Assembly: GCA_913057885.1 (NCBI GenBank) | Contig: CAJXOI010000004.1 | Coordinates: forward strand, 1 to 15,717 | Reading direction: 5' to 3' | Length of the DNA: 15,717 nucleotides | DNA from: an uncultured Micavibrio sp. | GTDB lineage: Bacteria; Pseudomonadota; Alphaproteobacteria; Micavibrionales; UBA1664 | Shown here: piece after piece, positions 7,545 to 14,228 of the stretch | Position numbering within the stretch: position 1 is the stretch's first letter | How the letters are laid out: the number at the start of each line of letters is the position of its first letter | The notes under the pieces: generated by a model | Database searches by the model: none | What the model saw: the letters and a program-made list of their open reading frames with translations, nothing else | Told to the model about the DNA's origin: nothing | Position numbers and translations under genes: made by a program

Positions 7545-8436
7545 GATGTTTTTTAATCTTTTTATGGCGGCTGTCTGTAATATCGCCGCACGGGTCAACA
7601 TGGATCATAATTTCACTTTGAGGGTAATCTTTATGCAACCGATCTTCAACCCGTTTGGCGATGTTATGCGCCTCGATAAAACTGAGGGACGGGTCAACCT
7701 CGATATCAAATGATATCTGGATCATCTGCCCATGGTAATGCGTGCGCAAATCGTGCTGTGAAATCACACCCCTCGTACGTTTGATAATCTGTTTGATTTT
7801 TTCGCGTTCATCATCGGGTAATTCCCGGTCCATCAACATATTGATGGCCTTTCCCCCAATGCCATAAGCCAGATAGAGCAACCATCCCGCAATTCCAATG
7901 GCGATCATAGGGTCCGCCCATTGCCACCCCATAAAGTCATTTAACAATGCCGCAAGGATAACCCCACTGTGAATGGCAATATCCCCCGTGTAATTGGCGC
8001 GGTCGGCCTCAATCGCCAAAGAGTTTGATTTTTTAATGACGATATGTTGGTACAACACTAAGGCCGCATTGGCGATAATTGCGGCGACCATCACCCATAT
8101 AATCAGGAAGGGGTGATCAGGCACATTCCCCAATTTCATCATGCGGATCGCCTCAAGGAAAATAAACACGCATGACCCGAAAATAAATGCGGCCTGGATG
8201 AGGGCGGCAATCCCCTCCATTTTACCATGGCCGTATCGGTGGTCGTGGTCGGCCTCTTTCATGGCATATTTTACGGCGAAAAAATTCATGGATGACACGA
8301 TGCAATCTTGCGCGGAATCGACCAGTGACGCCAAAACGGCGGTTGATCCTGTAAACAGCCAGACAACCGCCTTGGCAATTACCAAAATAACGGACATTGA
8401 AAATGCGGCAAGTGCGGCAAAGGCGGGGTGAAACAT
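7534..8436 (-). CDS. Cation diffusion facilitator (FieF-like metal exporter)
   Basis: This 300-residue protein fits the CDF family of dimeric metal/proton antiporters. Six membrane helices (about 6-200) are followed by a cytoplasmic ferredoxin-like domain (about 205-290; HYHGQMIQISFDIEVD and IMIHVDP strands). The TM2 metal ligands D40 and D44 (LVDSAQD) and the DHDHRYGHGKME signature (63-74) are present. In TM5 the expected HxxxD pair reads N148xxxD152 (ADRANYTGD), so the histidine of FieF is replaced by Asn. This makes the transported metal (Fe, Zn, Mn or other) hard to assign. It appears to be the first gene of a leftward three-gene unit; there is no clear Shine-Dalgarno before its ATG. Confidence 0.88.
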   Translation of the reverse strand: MFHPAFAALAAFSMSVILVIAKAVVWLFTGSTAVLASLVDSAQDCIVSSMNFFAVKYAMKEADHDHRYGHGKMEGIAALIQAAFIFGSCVFIFLEAIRMMKLGNVPDHPFLIIWVMVAAIIANAALVLYQHIVIKKSNSLAIEADRANYTGDIAIHSGVILAALLNDFMGWQWADPMIAIGIAGWLLYLAYGIGGKAINMLMDRELPDDEREKIKQIIKRTRGVISQHDLRTHYHGQMIQISFDIEVDPSLSFIEAHNIAKRVEDRLHKDYPQSEIMIHVDPCGDITDSRHKKIKKHHVR

Positions 8437-8445
8437 GGTTAACTT

Positions 8446-8518
8446 TTTACCACGGAGGTCACGGAAGTCACGGAAAAATTAAAAATAAATCCGTGCAATC
8501 CGTGTTTTCCGTGGTAAA
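8446..8518. repeat. Inverted repeat with three 9-base tandem units per arm
   Basis: The left arm has CACGGA at 8451, 8460 and 8469, each nine bases apart. The right arm has TCCGTG at 8490, 8499 and 8508, with the same period. The outer 11 bases (8446-8456 with 8508-8518) and the two inner hexamers pair perfectly, while the three-base spacers mostly do not. The 15-base loop (8475-8489) is entirely A/T. It occupies almost the whole gap between the divergent transporter and rlmB genes. It resembles dispersed CACGGA-type repeats known from many bacterial genomes. Confidence 0.88.
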
Positions 8519-8527
8519 TATTTTCTC

Positions 8528-9265
8528 ATGCAAAAACAACAAATCAAAAACACAGAATGGTTATGGGGCACGCATGCGGTGCGCGAGGCATGGCAAAACC
8601 CCAACCGCGTGATCCATTCTTTGGTGGTCACGGAAAAAACCGCTGATTTTCCCGCGTCTTGGACAACGCCAAAGGATTCAAAACGCCCAAAGGCGGATAT
8701 TGTTGATCGGTCTGTGTTGAATAAGCGCTTGCCTGATGGTGCGGTTCATCAAGGGATTGCCGTACAATGCTCCCCGCTTGAAGAAGTGTTTTTATCCGAC
8801 CTGATTATCCAATCCACAACACGGGATAAAATGATGCTTGTGATGTTGGATCAAGTGACAGACCCGCATAATGTTGGCGCGATATTGCGGTCTGCCTGTG
8901 CCTTTGGTGCACGCGGCATGATTGTTCAATCCCGTCATGCCCCGGATGTGACGGGCACTTTGGCCAAATCTGCCTGCGGTGCGGTGGAACATATCCCCAT
9001 TATTCGCGAGGTGAATTTGTCCCGTGCGATCGAACAATTACAGGATGCGGGCTTTACCGTGATCGGTTTGGATGAAGAAGGTGAAGATATCCAAAAAATT
9101 CAAAAAACGGATAAAATTTGCGTCGTGATGGGGGCGGAAGGCCCGGGGCTAAGGCAAAAAGTAAAGGAAAACTGTACATCCCTTATGAGATTGCCAACGG
9201 ATGGGCCCGTTCCGACGCTTAATGTGTCCAACGCCGCAGCGGTGGCCTTTTACGCATTGAAATAA
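8528..9265 (+). CDS. rlmB: TrmH/SpoU-family 23S rRNA 2'-O-ribose methyltransferase
   Basis: This SPOUT-fold enzyme probably methylates the 2'-O of a 23S rRNA guanosine (G2251 in E. coli). The 245-residue length equals that of RlmB. An N-terminal substrate-binding domain begins WLWGTHAVREAW (11-22) and includes VHQGIA (73-78). The three SPOUT motifs follow: LDQVTDPHNVGAILRSA (107-123, with N115 and R121), VVMGAEGPGLR (199-209) and LNVSNAAAVAFYAL (231-244), which form the knot that binds S-adenosylmethionine. No Shine-Dalgarno precedes the ATG; the stretch just upstream is the large inverted repeat. Confidence 0.93.
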   Translation: MQKQQIKNTEWLWGTHAVREAWQNPNRVIHSLVVTEKTADFPASWTTPKDSKRPKADIVDRSVLNKRLPDGAVHQGIAVQCSPLEEVFLSDLIIQSTTRDKMMLVMLDQVTDPHNVGAILRSACAFGARGMIVQSRHAPDVTGTLAKSACGAVEHIPIIREVNLSRAIEQLQDAGFTVIGLDEEGEDIQKIQKTDKICVVMGAEGPGLRQKVKENCTSLMRLPTDGPVPTLNVSNAAAVAFYALK

Positions 9266-9335
9266 AATTTCGCATAAAATGTTAATTTAGACTTTATATT
9301 AAGACAATTTTTGATTGCTTTTTGATATGCCTTTT

Positions 9336-9364
9336 TATACATATGTCGTGTCAATTATTGACAC
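9336..9364 (+). promoter_or_regulatory. 17-base palindrome next to a possible -10 element
   Basis: GTGTCAAT (9348-9355), a central T (9356) and ATTGACAC (9357-9364) form a perfect 17-base palindrome. A TATACA (9336-9341) just upstream could be a -10 box, which would put the palindrome at the start of the transcript; the -35 is weak (TTGATT at 9311, spacing 19). The palindrome is 31 bases before the small gene's ATG and could be an operator or an RNA hairpin. Confidence 0.4.
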
Positions 9365-9395
9365 AATAACAACAAACAAAAAGGGAGTTATATTG

Positions 9396-9566
9396 ATGAG
9401 TAATCCTATCATCAACATTCACCATTATGATGTTGTTTTAGAGAGAAAAAGCTTGAATGCTTTTGAAAGAGCAGTTGCTGCCGTTAAAGAAACAGCCGCT
9501 GAAAAAGGCGCTTGTGTTAAGACAGCTATTGCTGATTTCGTGAAACAAGGCCCAAAAAAGCCTTAA
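9396..9566 (+). CDS. Small protein of unknown function, 56 residues
   Basis: I do not recognise this protein. It begins MSNPIINIHHYDVVLERKSL and continues with a likely amphipathic helix (about 20-50: LNAFERAVAAVKETAAEKGA) containing one Cys, ending QGPKKP. There is no signal peptide or membrane segment. The ATG at 9396 is chosen because a clear GGGAG (9383-9387) lies eight bases upstream; an upstream ATG at 9315 would run through the palindrome. Flanking palindrome and terminator suggest an independently expressed, possibly regulated, single-gene unit. Confidence 0.65.
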   Translation: MSNPIINIHHYDVVLERKSLNAFERAVAAVKETAAEKGACVKTAIADFVKQGPKKP

Positions 9567-9596
9567 GCTGACTAAAACAACCTAAATTTATATCCG

Positions 9597-9632
9597 TGCT
9601 CCATCGGCCGATCCCTGTGGGGCATTTTTTTT
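9597..9632 (+). terminator. Probable intrinsic terminator after the small gene
   Basis: TGCTCC (9597-9602) pairs with GGGGCA (9619-9624) including one G-T wobble. The interior holds the palindrome ATCGGCCGAT (9603-9612), and eight T's follow (9625-9632). The hairpin is not as clean as the nusG one, but the T tract is convincing. Confidence 0.6.
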
Positions 9633-9710
9633 GCCTGTGTTGAAATTTCGTTAAGGTTTTTTTGTCATACTTTTAATCTAGGGTTAATTTCAATAAAGGG
9701 TAATCAAACT

Positions 9711-10037
9711 ATGGATTCTTTTAAAAAGCATGAACAAGCATTCGAAGCAAAATTCGCACGCGATAATGAGGCGATGTTTATCGTCAATATGAAGGCCTGC
9801 AGCATTTTGGCGCGCGATATTGCCGAAGGAAAATTAAAATTGGATAAACGCGCGACCAAGCGTTATTGCGATGCGGTTTTGTCTTTTTCCGTGCGCAATT
9901 GTCATCCTTCGACATTATTTGATTATATCGAAAAACGCCTTCGCAAAAATAACATCACAATGAAACGCCCAGAGATAGAGGCGATGTACGCAAGTGCACT
10001 GGCGCGAGCCCGAACCGATATGGCGTTGGTGGAATAA
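9711..10037 (+). CDS. ATP synthase zeta-subunit-like protein (DUF1476 family), divergent
   Basis: The 108-residue, wholly helical-looking protein starts MDSFKKHEQAFEAKFARD. This resembles the N-terminus of the alphaproteobacterial zeta subunit (consensus from memory: FxxREkAFEAKFAxD), which inhibits the F1 ATPase by inserting its N-terminal segment. Length also agrees. The next conserved stretch (RRNKLLGLWAAE in typical members) is only weakly kept (MKACSILARDIAE), so this is a divergent member or a relative with another job. AAAGGG 11 bases before the ATG is a plausible ribosome binding site. It is not next to ATP synthase genes, which is normal for zeta. Confidence 0.65.
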   Translation: MDSFKKHEQAFEAKFARDNEAMFIVNMKACSILARDIAEGKLKLDKRATKRYCDAVLSFSVRNCHPSTLFDYIEKRLRKNNITMKRPEIEAMYASALARARTDMALVE

Positions 10038-10068
10038 CTTTATTACCATCCTTGTTTTTAAAATGCTT

Positions 10069-10090
10069 ATGCCCCATAACATTGGGGTAT
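10069..10090 (+). promoter_or_regulatory. Hairpin covering the polA start codon
   Basis: Bases 10069-10076 (ATGCCCCA) can pair with 10083-10090 (TGGGGTAT) around a TAACAT loop, with one G-T wobble. The 3' arm includes the first two bases of the polA ATG (10089-10091). No well-spaced Shine-Dalgarno exists; the GGGG in the stem ends one base before the ATG. Confidence 0.4.
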
Positions 10091-12863
10091 GAGTTCTTCT
10101 GATCATAACGATAACAAAGATATCTATCTGGTTGATGGGTCGGCCTATATTTTCCGGGCCTATCATGCGTTGCCGCCTCTCACCAATCCTCATGGTGTGA
10201 CGGTTAATGCCGTTTTGGGGTTTACAAATATGATGGTGAAGTTGCTCAATGAGATGGAAGCTCCGTACATTGCCGTGATCTTTGATGCCGCCCGCAAAAA
10301 TTTCCGCAATGATATTTATGCCGAGTACAAGGCTAATCGTGACGACCCGCCCGAAGACCTTATCCCTCAATTTGGTCTGATCCGCGATTGTACGCGCGCA
10401 TTCGGGATGGAACCGTTGGAGATGGAGGGATTTGAGGCGGATGATTTGATTGCTACTTATGCTCGTTTGGCGACGGAACAGGGGCGCAACGTCACGATAG
10501 TGTCATCGGACAAAGATTTGATGCAACTGGTGAATGATAATGTCCGCATGTATGACCCGATGAAGGGGAAATTTATGAGCGAGCCTGATGTGATTGAAAA
10601 ATTTGGTGTCAAACCCGATCGCGTTGTGGATGTACAGGCATTGGCAGGGGATAGTATTGATAATGTCCCTGGTGTGCCGGGCATTGGGATCAAGACCGCG
10701 GCACAATTGATTGATGAATATGGTGATTTGGAAACATTACTGACCCGCGCGGAGGAAATCAAACAACCCAAACGACGTGAAACCTTACTTGATAACGCCG
10801 AAAATGCTCGTATTTCAAAACAGCTGGTATCACTGGATGCGCATGTGGATGTTCCCTTTGCGTTGGATGACCTTAAGGCGCATGATACGAATACCGAAAC
10901 ACTGGTCGAATTTTTGACAGAACAGGGGTTTAATTCCATCCTGAAACGCCTTGGCCAAAAACCCGCGGCGATCGGGAATAAGGCATCAACGGCGATCAGT
11001 GATCCTGCGCCTCAAATTGAATTTCCGCCTATATCGGACAATGACTATGTTCTTATCCAGGACATGGTGACTTTGCGTACATGGTGCGATATGGCTAGGC
11101 ATGCCGGACTTGTTGCCTTTGACACTGAAACAACGGGTATTACCCCTGCGCGGGCGGAACTGGTGGGTATATCTTTGGCAATCGAGGTTGGCAAGGCCGC
11201 ATATATCCCATTGGCGCATAAAAGCGAAAGCGCGGATTTATTGGGCGGTGGAGAGGATATTAAACAATTATCTATAGCAGAGGCCTTGGCGGAATTAAAA
11301 CCCGTTTTGGAAGATCCCTCGATCATGAAAATCGCGCAAAATGCCAAGTATGATTGGCAAGTATTGATGGCGCACGAGGTTAATGTTACACCCATCGATG
11401 ACACAATGATGATGTCATATGTGTTAGAGGCCGGAATGCATGGACATGGTATGGATGAATTATCCGAGCTTTATTTCGACCATAAACCCATCCCGTATAA
11501 GGAAGTGGCCGGTACTGGAAAATCACAAGTCACCTTTGATTATGTGCCACTGGATAAGGCCTTGGATTACGCGGCGGAAGATGCGGATATTACACTCAGG
11601 CTGTGGCATGAACTTAAACCGAAATTGGAACAATCGGGCATGTTGCGTGTCTACGAAAAAATTGAACGCCCATTGATCGAAGTGATTGGTCGCATGGAAA
11701 TGGCGGGGATTGAGGTCAACCGCCAAACCTTACAGGAAATGAGCAATCAATTTGCACAAGATTTAGCAAAGCTGGAAAGTGAAATTCATGAATTAGCGGG
11801 CACACAATTCAATATTGCTTCCCCCAAACAAGTGGGCGAGGTTTTGTTCAATCAAATAGGTCTTCAGGGCGGAAAGAAAACCAAAACGGGCGATTGGTCC
11901 ACGAATGTCAGCATTTTGGAAGAGCTTGCCCCCGTTAATCCGATTGTGCAAAAAATCCTCGATTATCGCGGTTTGTCAAAATTAAAATCCACCTATACCG
12001 ATGCCCTTCAGGAACAGATTGAGAAACGTACAGGACGTGTTCACACATCATTTTCCTTGGCGGGGACATCGACAGGGCGCTTGGCATCAAGCGACCCGAA
12101 TTTGCAAAATATTCCCATTCGTACCGAGGCTGGGCGCAAAATCCGCACGGCCTTTGTCGCACCCAAGGGAAAAAAACTTGTATCCATTGATTATTCGCAA
12201 GTGGAATTGCGCCTGATTTCCGAAATGGCGGATATTCCAAGGTTGAAACAGGCGTTTAAGGATGGGCACGACATTCATGCCATTACCGCGTCCGAAGTGT
12301 TTGGCGTCCCGCTTGATCAGATGGACGGCGAAACCCGACGCAAGGCCAAGGCGATTAACTTTGGTATTATCTATGGTATTTCTGGTTATGGTCTTGGACG
12401 GCAATTGGGAATTGAGGCCGCCGAGGCGAATAATTACATCAAGCTGTATTTCCAACGCTTTCCCGAGCTGGCCAATTATATGGAAGAAACAAAGGCCATC
12501 GCCCACGACAAAGGCTATGTTGAAACGTTGTATGGGCGGCGGTGTCATGTGCGAGGGATCCGCGATAAAAACTATCAAATCAGATCAGGCGCGGAACGTG
12601 CCGCCATCAACGCCCCCATTCAGGGAACGGCGGCAGACATCATGAAACGCGCCATGATCACGATCGACCGCGCCATTCAAAACGGCGAGATTAACGCCAA
12701 AATGTTACTGCAGGTGCATGACGAATTGATTTTTGAAATTGAAGATGCGCTGGTCGACAGTGAAAGCGCAAAGATCAAAGACATCATGGAAAATATTGCC
12801 GACCTCGACATCCCCTTGATTGCCGAGGCAGGGTCAGGTAACAATTGGAACGACGCGCATTAG
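10089..12863 (+). CDS. polA: DNA polymerase I
   Basis: Full-length 924-residue Pol I, acting in Okazaki-fragment maturation and excision repair. The 5'-3' nuclease domain (about 10-290) has DGSAY (16-20), EADDL (116-120), SSDKD (140-144) and the AGDSIDNVPGVPGIG helix-hairpin-helix region (187-201). The 3'-5' proofreading domain (about 320-510) keeps D345 and E347 (FDTET), D422 (NAKYDW) and the YxxxD pair Y494/D498, so it should be active, unlike Pol I of many other lineages. The polymerase domain (about 530-924) has STGRLASSDPNLQNIP (661-676), motif A DYSQVELR (701-708), motif B RRKAKAINFGIIYG (750-763) and motif C QVHDEL (875-880). The stop at 12863 precedes a possible RNA locus. Confidence 0.98.
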   Translation: MSSSDHNDNKDIYLVDGSAYIFRAYHALPPLTNPHGVTVNAVLGFTNMMVKLLNEMEAPYIAVIFDAARKNFRNDIYAEYKANRDDPPEDLIPQFGLIRDCTRAFGMEPLEMEGFEADDLIATYARLATEQGRNVTIVSSDKDLMQLVNDNVRMYDPMKGKFMSEPDVIEKFGVKPDRVVDVQALAGDSIDNVPGVPGIGIKTAAQLIDEYGDLETLLTRAEEIKQPKRRETLLDNAENARISKQLVSLDAHVDVPFALDDLKAHDTNTETLVEFLTEQGFNSILKRLGQKPAAIGNKASTAISDPAPQIEFPPISDNDYVLIQDMVTLRTWCDMARHAGLVAFDTETTGITPARAELVGISLAIEVGKAAYIPLAHKSESADLLGGGEDIKQLSIAEALAELKPVLEDPSIMKIAQNAKYDWQVLMAHEVNVTPIDDTMMMSYVLEAGMHGHGMDELSELYFDHKPIPYKEVAGTGKSQVTFDYVPLDKALDYAAEDADITLRLWHELKPKLEQSGMLRVYEKIERPLIEVIGRMEMAGIEVNRQTLQEMSNQFAQDLAKLESEIHELAGTQFNIASPKQVGEVLFNQIGLQGGKKTKTGDWSTNVSILEELAPVNPIVQKILDYRGLSKLKSTYTDALQEQIEKRTGRVHTSFSLAGTSTGRLASSDPNLQNIPIRTEAGRKIRTAFVAPKGKKLVSIDYSQVELRLISEMADIPRLKQAFKDGHDIHAITASEVFGVPLDQMDGETRRKAKAINFGIIYGISGYGLGRQLGIEAAEANNYIKLYFQRFPELANYMEETKAIAHDKGYVETLYGRRCHVRGIRDKNYQIRSGAERAAINAPIQGTAADIMKRAMITIDRAIQNGEINAKMLLQVHDELIFEIEDALVDSESAKIKDIMENIADLDIPLIAEAGSGNNWNDAH

Positions 12864-12894
12864 GGTTTTACCAAGCCAGAATTTAAAGGCTATA

Positions 12895-12924
12895 TTGACA
12901 ATATATTAACCTTATGCTTATATT
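12895..12924 (+). promoter_or_regulatory. Near-consensus sigma-70 promoter
   Basis: A perfect TTGACA (12895-12900) is followed after 17 bases by TTATAT, or after 18 bases by TATATT (12919-12924). Initiation would fall at about 12930-12932. This is the best promoter match I found in the window. Confidence 0.7.
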
Positions 12925-12930
12925 CTTCTT

Positions 12931-12991
12931 ATGTACTCCGCACATGAAAATGTGCCAACCCCAGGGTTTCGGCTCTGGGGATTATTATTTT
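12931..12991 (+). ncRNA. Candidate small RNA or attenuated leader with two tetraloop hairpins
   Basis: Starting at the predicted initiation site, about 60 bases hold a short unpaired 5' end and then hairpin 1: GCACAT, GAAA loop (GNRA type), ATGTGC (12940-12955). After three bases comes hairpin 2 (12959-12980), with a TTCG loop and a 9-bp stem that includes two G-T wobbles. An A/T-rich tail ending in TTTT follows (12981-12991). Promoter, compact structure and terminator-like end together suggest a discrete short RNA. The NYN gene starts eight bases later, so it could instead be that gene's attenuator, and hairpin 2 could simply terminate polA. I do not recognise it as a known family. Confidence 0.5.
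12959..12991 (+). terminator. Probable intrinsic terminator with TTCG loop
   Basis: CCCCAG (12959-12964) pairs with CTGGGG (12975-12980), extended inward by G-T, G-C and T-G pairs to a TTCG loop (12968-12971). ATTATTATTTT follows. The stem is strong and the tail moderately T-rich. It would end polA transcripts and those from the promoter at 12895. Confidence 0.6.
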
Positions 12992-12998
12992 AAAAACA

Positions 12999-13631
12999 AT
13001 GATTCGTATAATCGCATACATAGATGGTTTTAATTTATATCACGCTATTGATAATCTAGATGACAATAGACTGAAGTGGTTTGATATAAAATCTGCCTTA
13101 ACCGAATTTATTGATCCAATACTCCATGAGTTTTGTGAAATTAAATACTTTACGGCACTATCAAATCATTTGGCTAAGCCTATTCAGCATCGGCAAAATT
13201 CTTACTTGGTGGGTCTTGCATCAACTGGCATAAAAGTAATTACTGGGAAATTCAGGAAAAGAAAAAGATTTTGCCGTGCTGAGTGTAAACAAGAATTTAT
13301 TTACCATGAAGAAAAAGAGACCGATGTTCAAATTGCGGTCAATATTGTAGATGATGCCCATATGGATAAATTTGATATGGCCTTTATTGTGTCACAGGAT
13401 AGCGATTTATTTCCTGCTATTCGCACGGTCAAAAAACGATGTCCAGATAAAATTATCAGAATTATTACGCCGCCTCATTTAAAACATAGTAATGAAATGT
13501 CTCGCATAGTTGGTGGGCAAAAAAATCTAAAATCCTTTAAAAAACATCATTTGGAATTTCATCAACTTCCGGATGAAATAAACCATAATGGTAAAACAGT
13601 TAAACGCCCAAAAAAATACAGAAAGAAATAA
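12999..13631 (+). CDS. NYN-domain (PIN-like) putative ribonuclease
   Basis: This 210-residue protein has the NYN fold signature: IAYIDGFNLYH (5-15, D9), ETDVQIAVNIV (107-117, D109) and IVSQDSDLFPAI (130-141, D134 and D136). These acidic residues form the metal site of PIN/FEN-like nucleases, so RNA cleavage is the likely activity. C92 and C96 sit where related NYN proteins have a CxxC-type metal-binding insert, here apparently incomplete. The C-terminus (about 197-210) is strongly basic and could bind nucleic acid. Base composition is clearly AT-rich compared with polA and gpt, which suggests acquisition. No Shine-Dalgarno precedes the ATG. The stop is two bases before the gpt ATG. NYN proteins occur in RNA decay, toxin and defence settings; nothing here decides between them. 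Confidence 0.8.
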   Translation: MIRIIAYIDGFNLYHAIDNLDDNRLKWFDIKSALTEFIDPILHEFCEIKYFTALSNHLAKPIQHRQNSYLVGLASTGIKVITGKFRKRKRFCRAECKQEFIYHEEKETDVQIAVNIVDDAHMDKFDMAFIVSQDSDLFPAIRTVKKRCPDKIIRIITPPHLKHSNEMSRIVGGQKNLKSFKKHHLEFHQLPDEINHNGKTVKRPKKYRKK

Positions 13632-13633
13632 TC

Positions 13634-14110
13634 ATGACAGACTCAGCAAAAAAATACCCTGTGACATGGGATCAAATTCACCGCGATGCCAAGGCCTTGG
13701 CATGGAAACTCCATGAAAAAGGCCGATACGAGGGCATTGTGGCCGTCACACGCGGGGGGATGATCCCCGCCTGTATCATCGCGCGGGAGCTGAATATCCG
13801 CATGATAGAAACCTTTTGCGTAGCGTCCTATGACGATCAAAACCAACGCGAGGCCGATGTCCTCAAAGGTTTGGACAGTGTTGGCTCAGGCAAAGGATGG
13901 TTGGTGATTGATGATTTGGTTGATACGGGCAACACCTATAAATTGATCCGCGAGCATTTGCCCGAGGCACATTTCGCCTGTGTCTACGCCAAACCGATGG
14001 GTGTGCCAACAACCGATGATTATGTGATCGAAGTGTCCCAAGACACATGGGTGTATTTCCCATGGGATATGGAGGTACAATATATCGATCCGTTGGTTGA
14101 GGGAGGGTAA
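13634..14110 (+). CDS. gpt: Xanthine-guanine phosphoribosyltransferase
   Basis: This purine salvage enzyme converts xanthine or guanine plus PRPP to XMP or GMP. The 158-residue protein matches the Gpt family throughout: YPVTWDQIHRDAKALAWKL (8-26), VAVTRGGMIPACIIARELNIR (36-56, with R40 and G41 in the phosphate-binding turn), and the PRPP motif VIDDLVDTGNT (91-101, with D93, D94 and D97). The purine-site end is EVSQDTWVYFPWDM. Its ATG is two bases after the AT-rich NYN gene's stop and lies in GC-rich sequence, a marked change in composition. No independent promoter is visible close by; one may lie inside the NYN gene, or gpt may depend on the promoter at 12895. Confidence 0.93.
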   Translation: MTDSAKKYPVTWDQIHRDAKALAWKLHEKGRYEGIVAVTRGGMIPACIIARELNIRMIETFCVASYDDQNQREADVLKGLDSVGSGKGWLVIDDLVDTGNTYKLIREHLPEAHFACVYAKPMGVPTTDDYVIEVSQDTWVYFPWDMEVQYIDPLVEGG

Positions 14111-14118
14111 AAAACCGC

Positions 14119-14148
14119 TTGCATTTTGGTGGGCTTATCGCTTATAAC
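14119..14148 (+). promoter_or_regulatory. Candidate promoter for rpmI-rplT
   Basis: TTGCAT (14119-14124) and TATAAC (14143-14148) are 18 bases apart, with initiation predicted near 14155. This leaves a leader of about 75 bases before rpmI. Confidence 0.5.
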
Positions 14149-14228
14149 ACCGTTACTTGATGAAATGCGGGCCAAATTGGTATGCCCAGTATTTCTTGAT
14201 AATAAAACCCTCTAACAAAGGATATGAA

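Noticed and set aside
7545..7601. Upstream start for the glucokinase-like gene
   Set aside because: The added 19 residues have no family similarity and lie within the transporter gene; the ATG at 7544 gives the normal N-terminus.
8397..8612. A 71-codon frame across the transporter-rlmB gap
   Set aside because: It is a translation of the inverted repeat and of the two genes' ends in other frames, with repetitive Gly-His residues and no ribosome binding site.
9358..9363. TTGACA in the palindrome as a -35 element
   Set aside because: No -10-like hexamer occurs 16-18 bases downstream; the match is explained by the palindrome.
12087..12578. A 163-codon - strand frame inside polA
   Set aside because: Antisense to the highly conserved polymerase domain; no recognisable protein features.
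14157..14228. Upstream start for rpmI
   Set aside because: MPKMKTKS is the conserved L35 N-terminus; the upstream codons lie in the leader and look non-coding.
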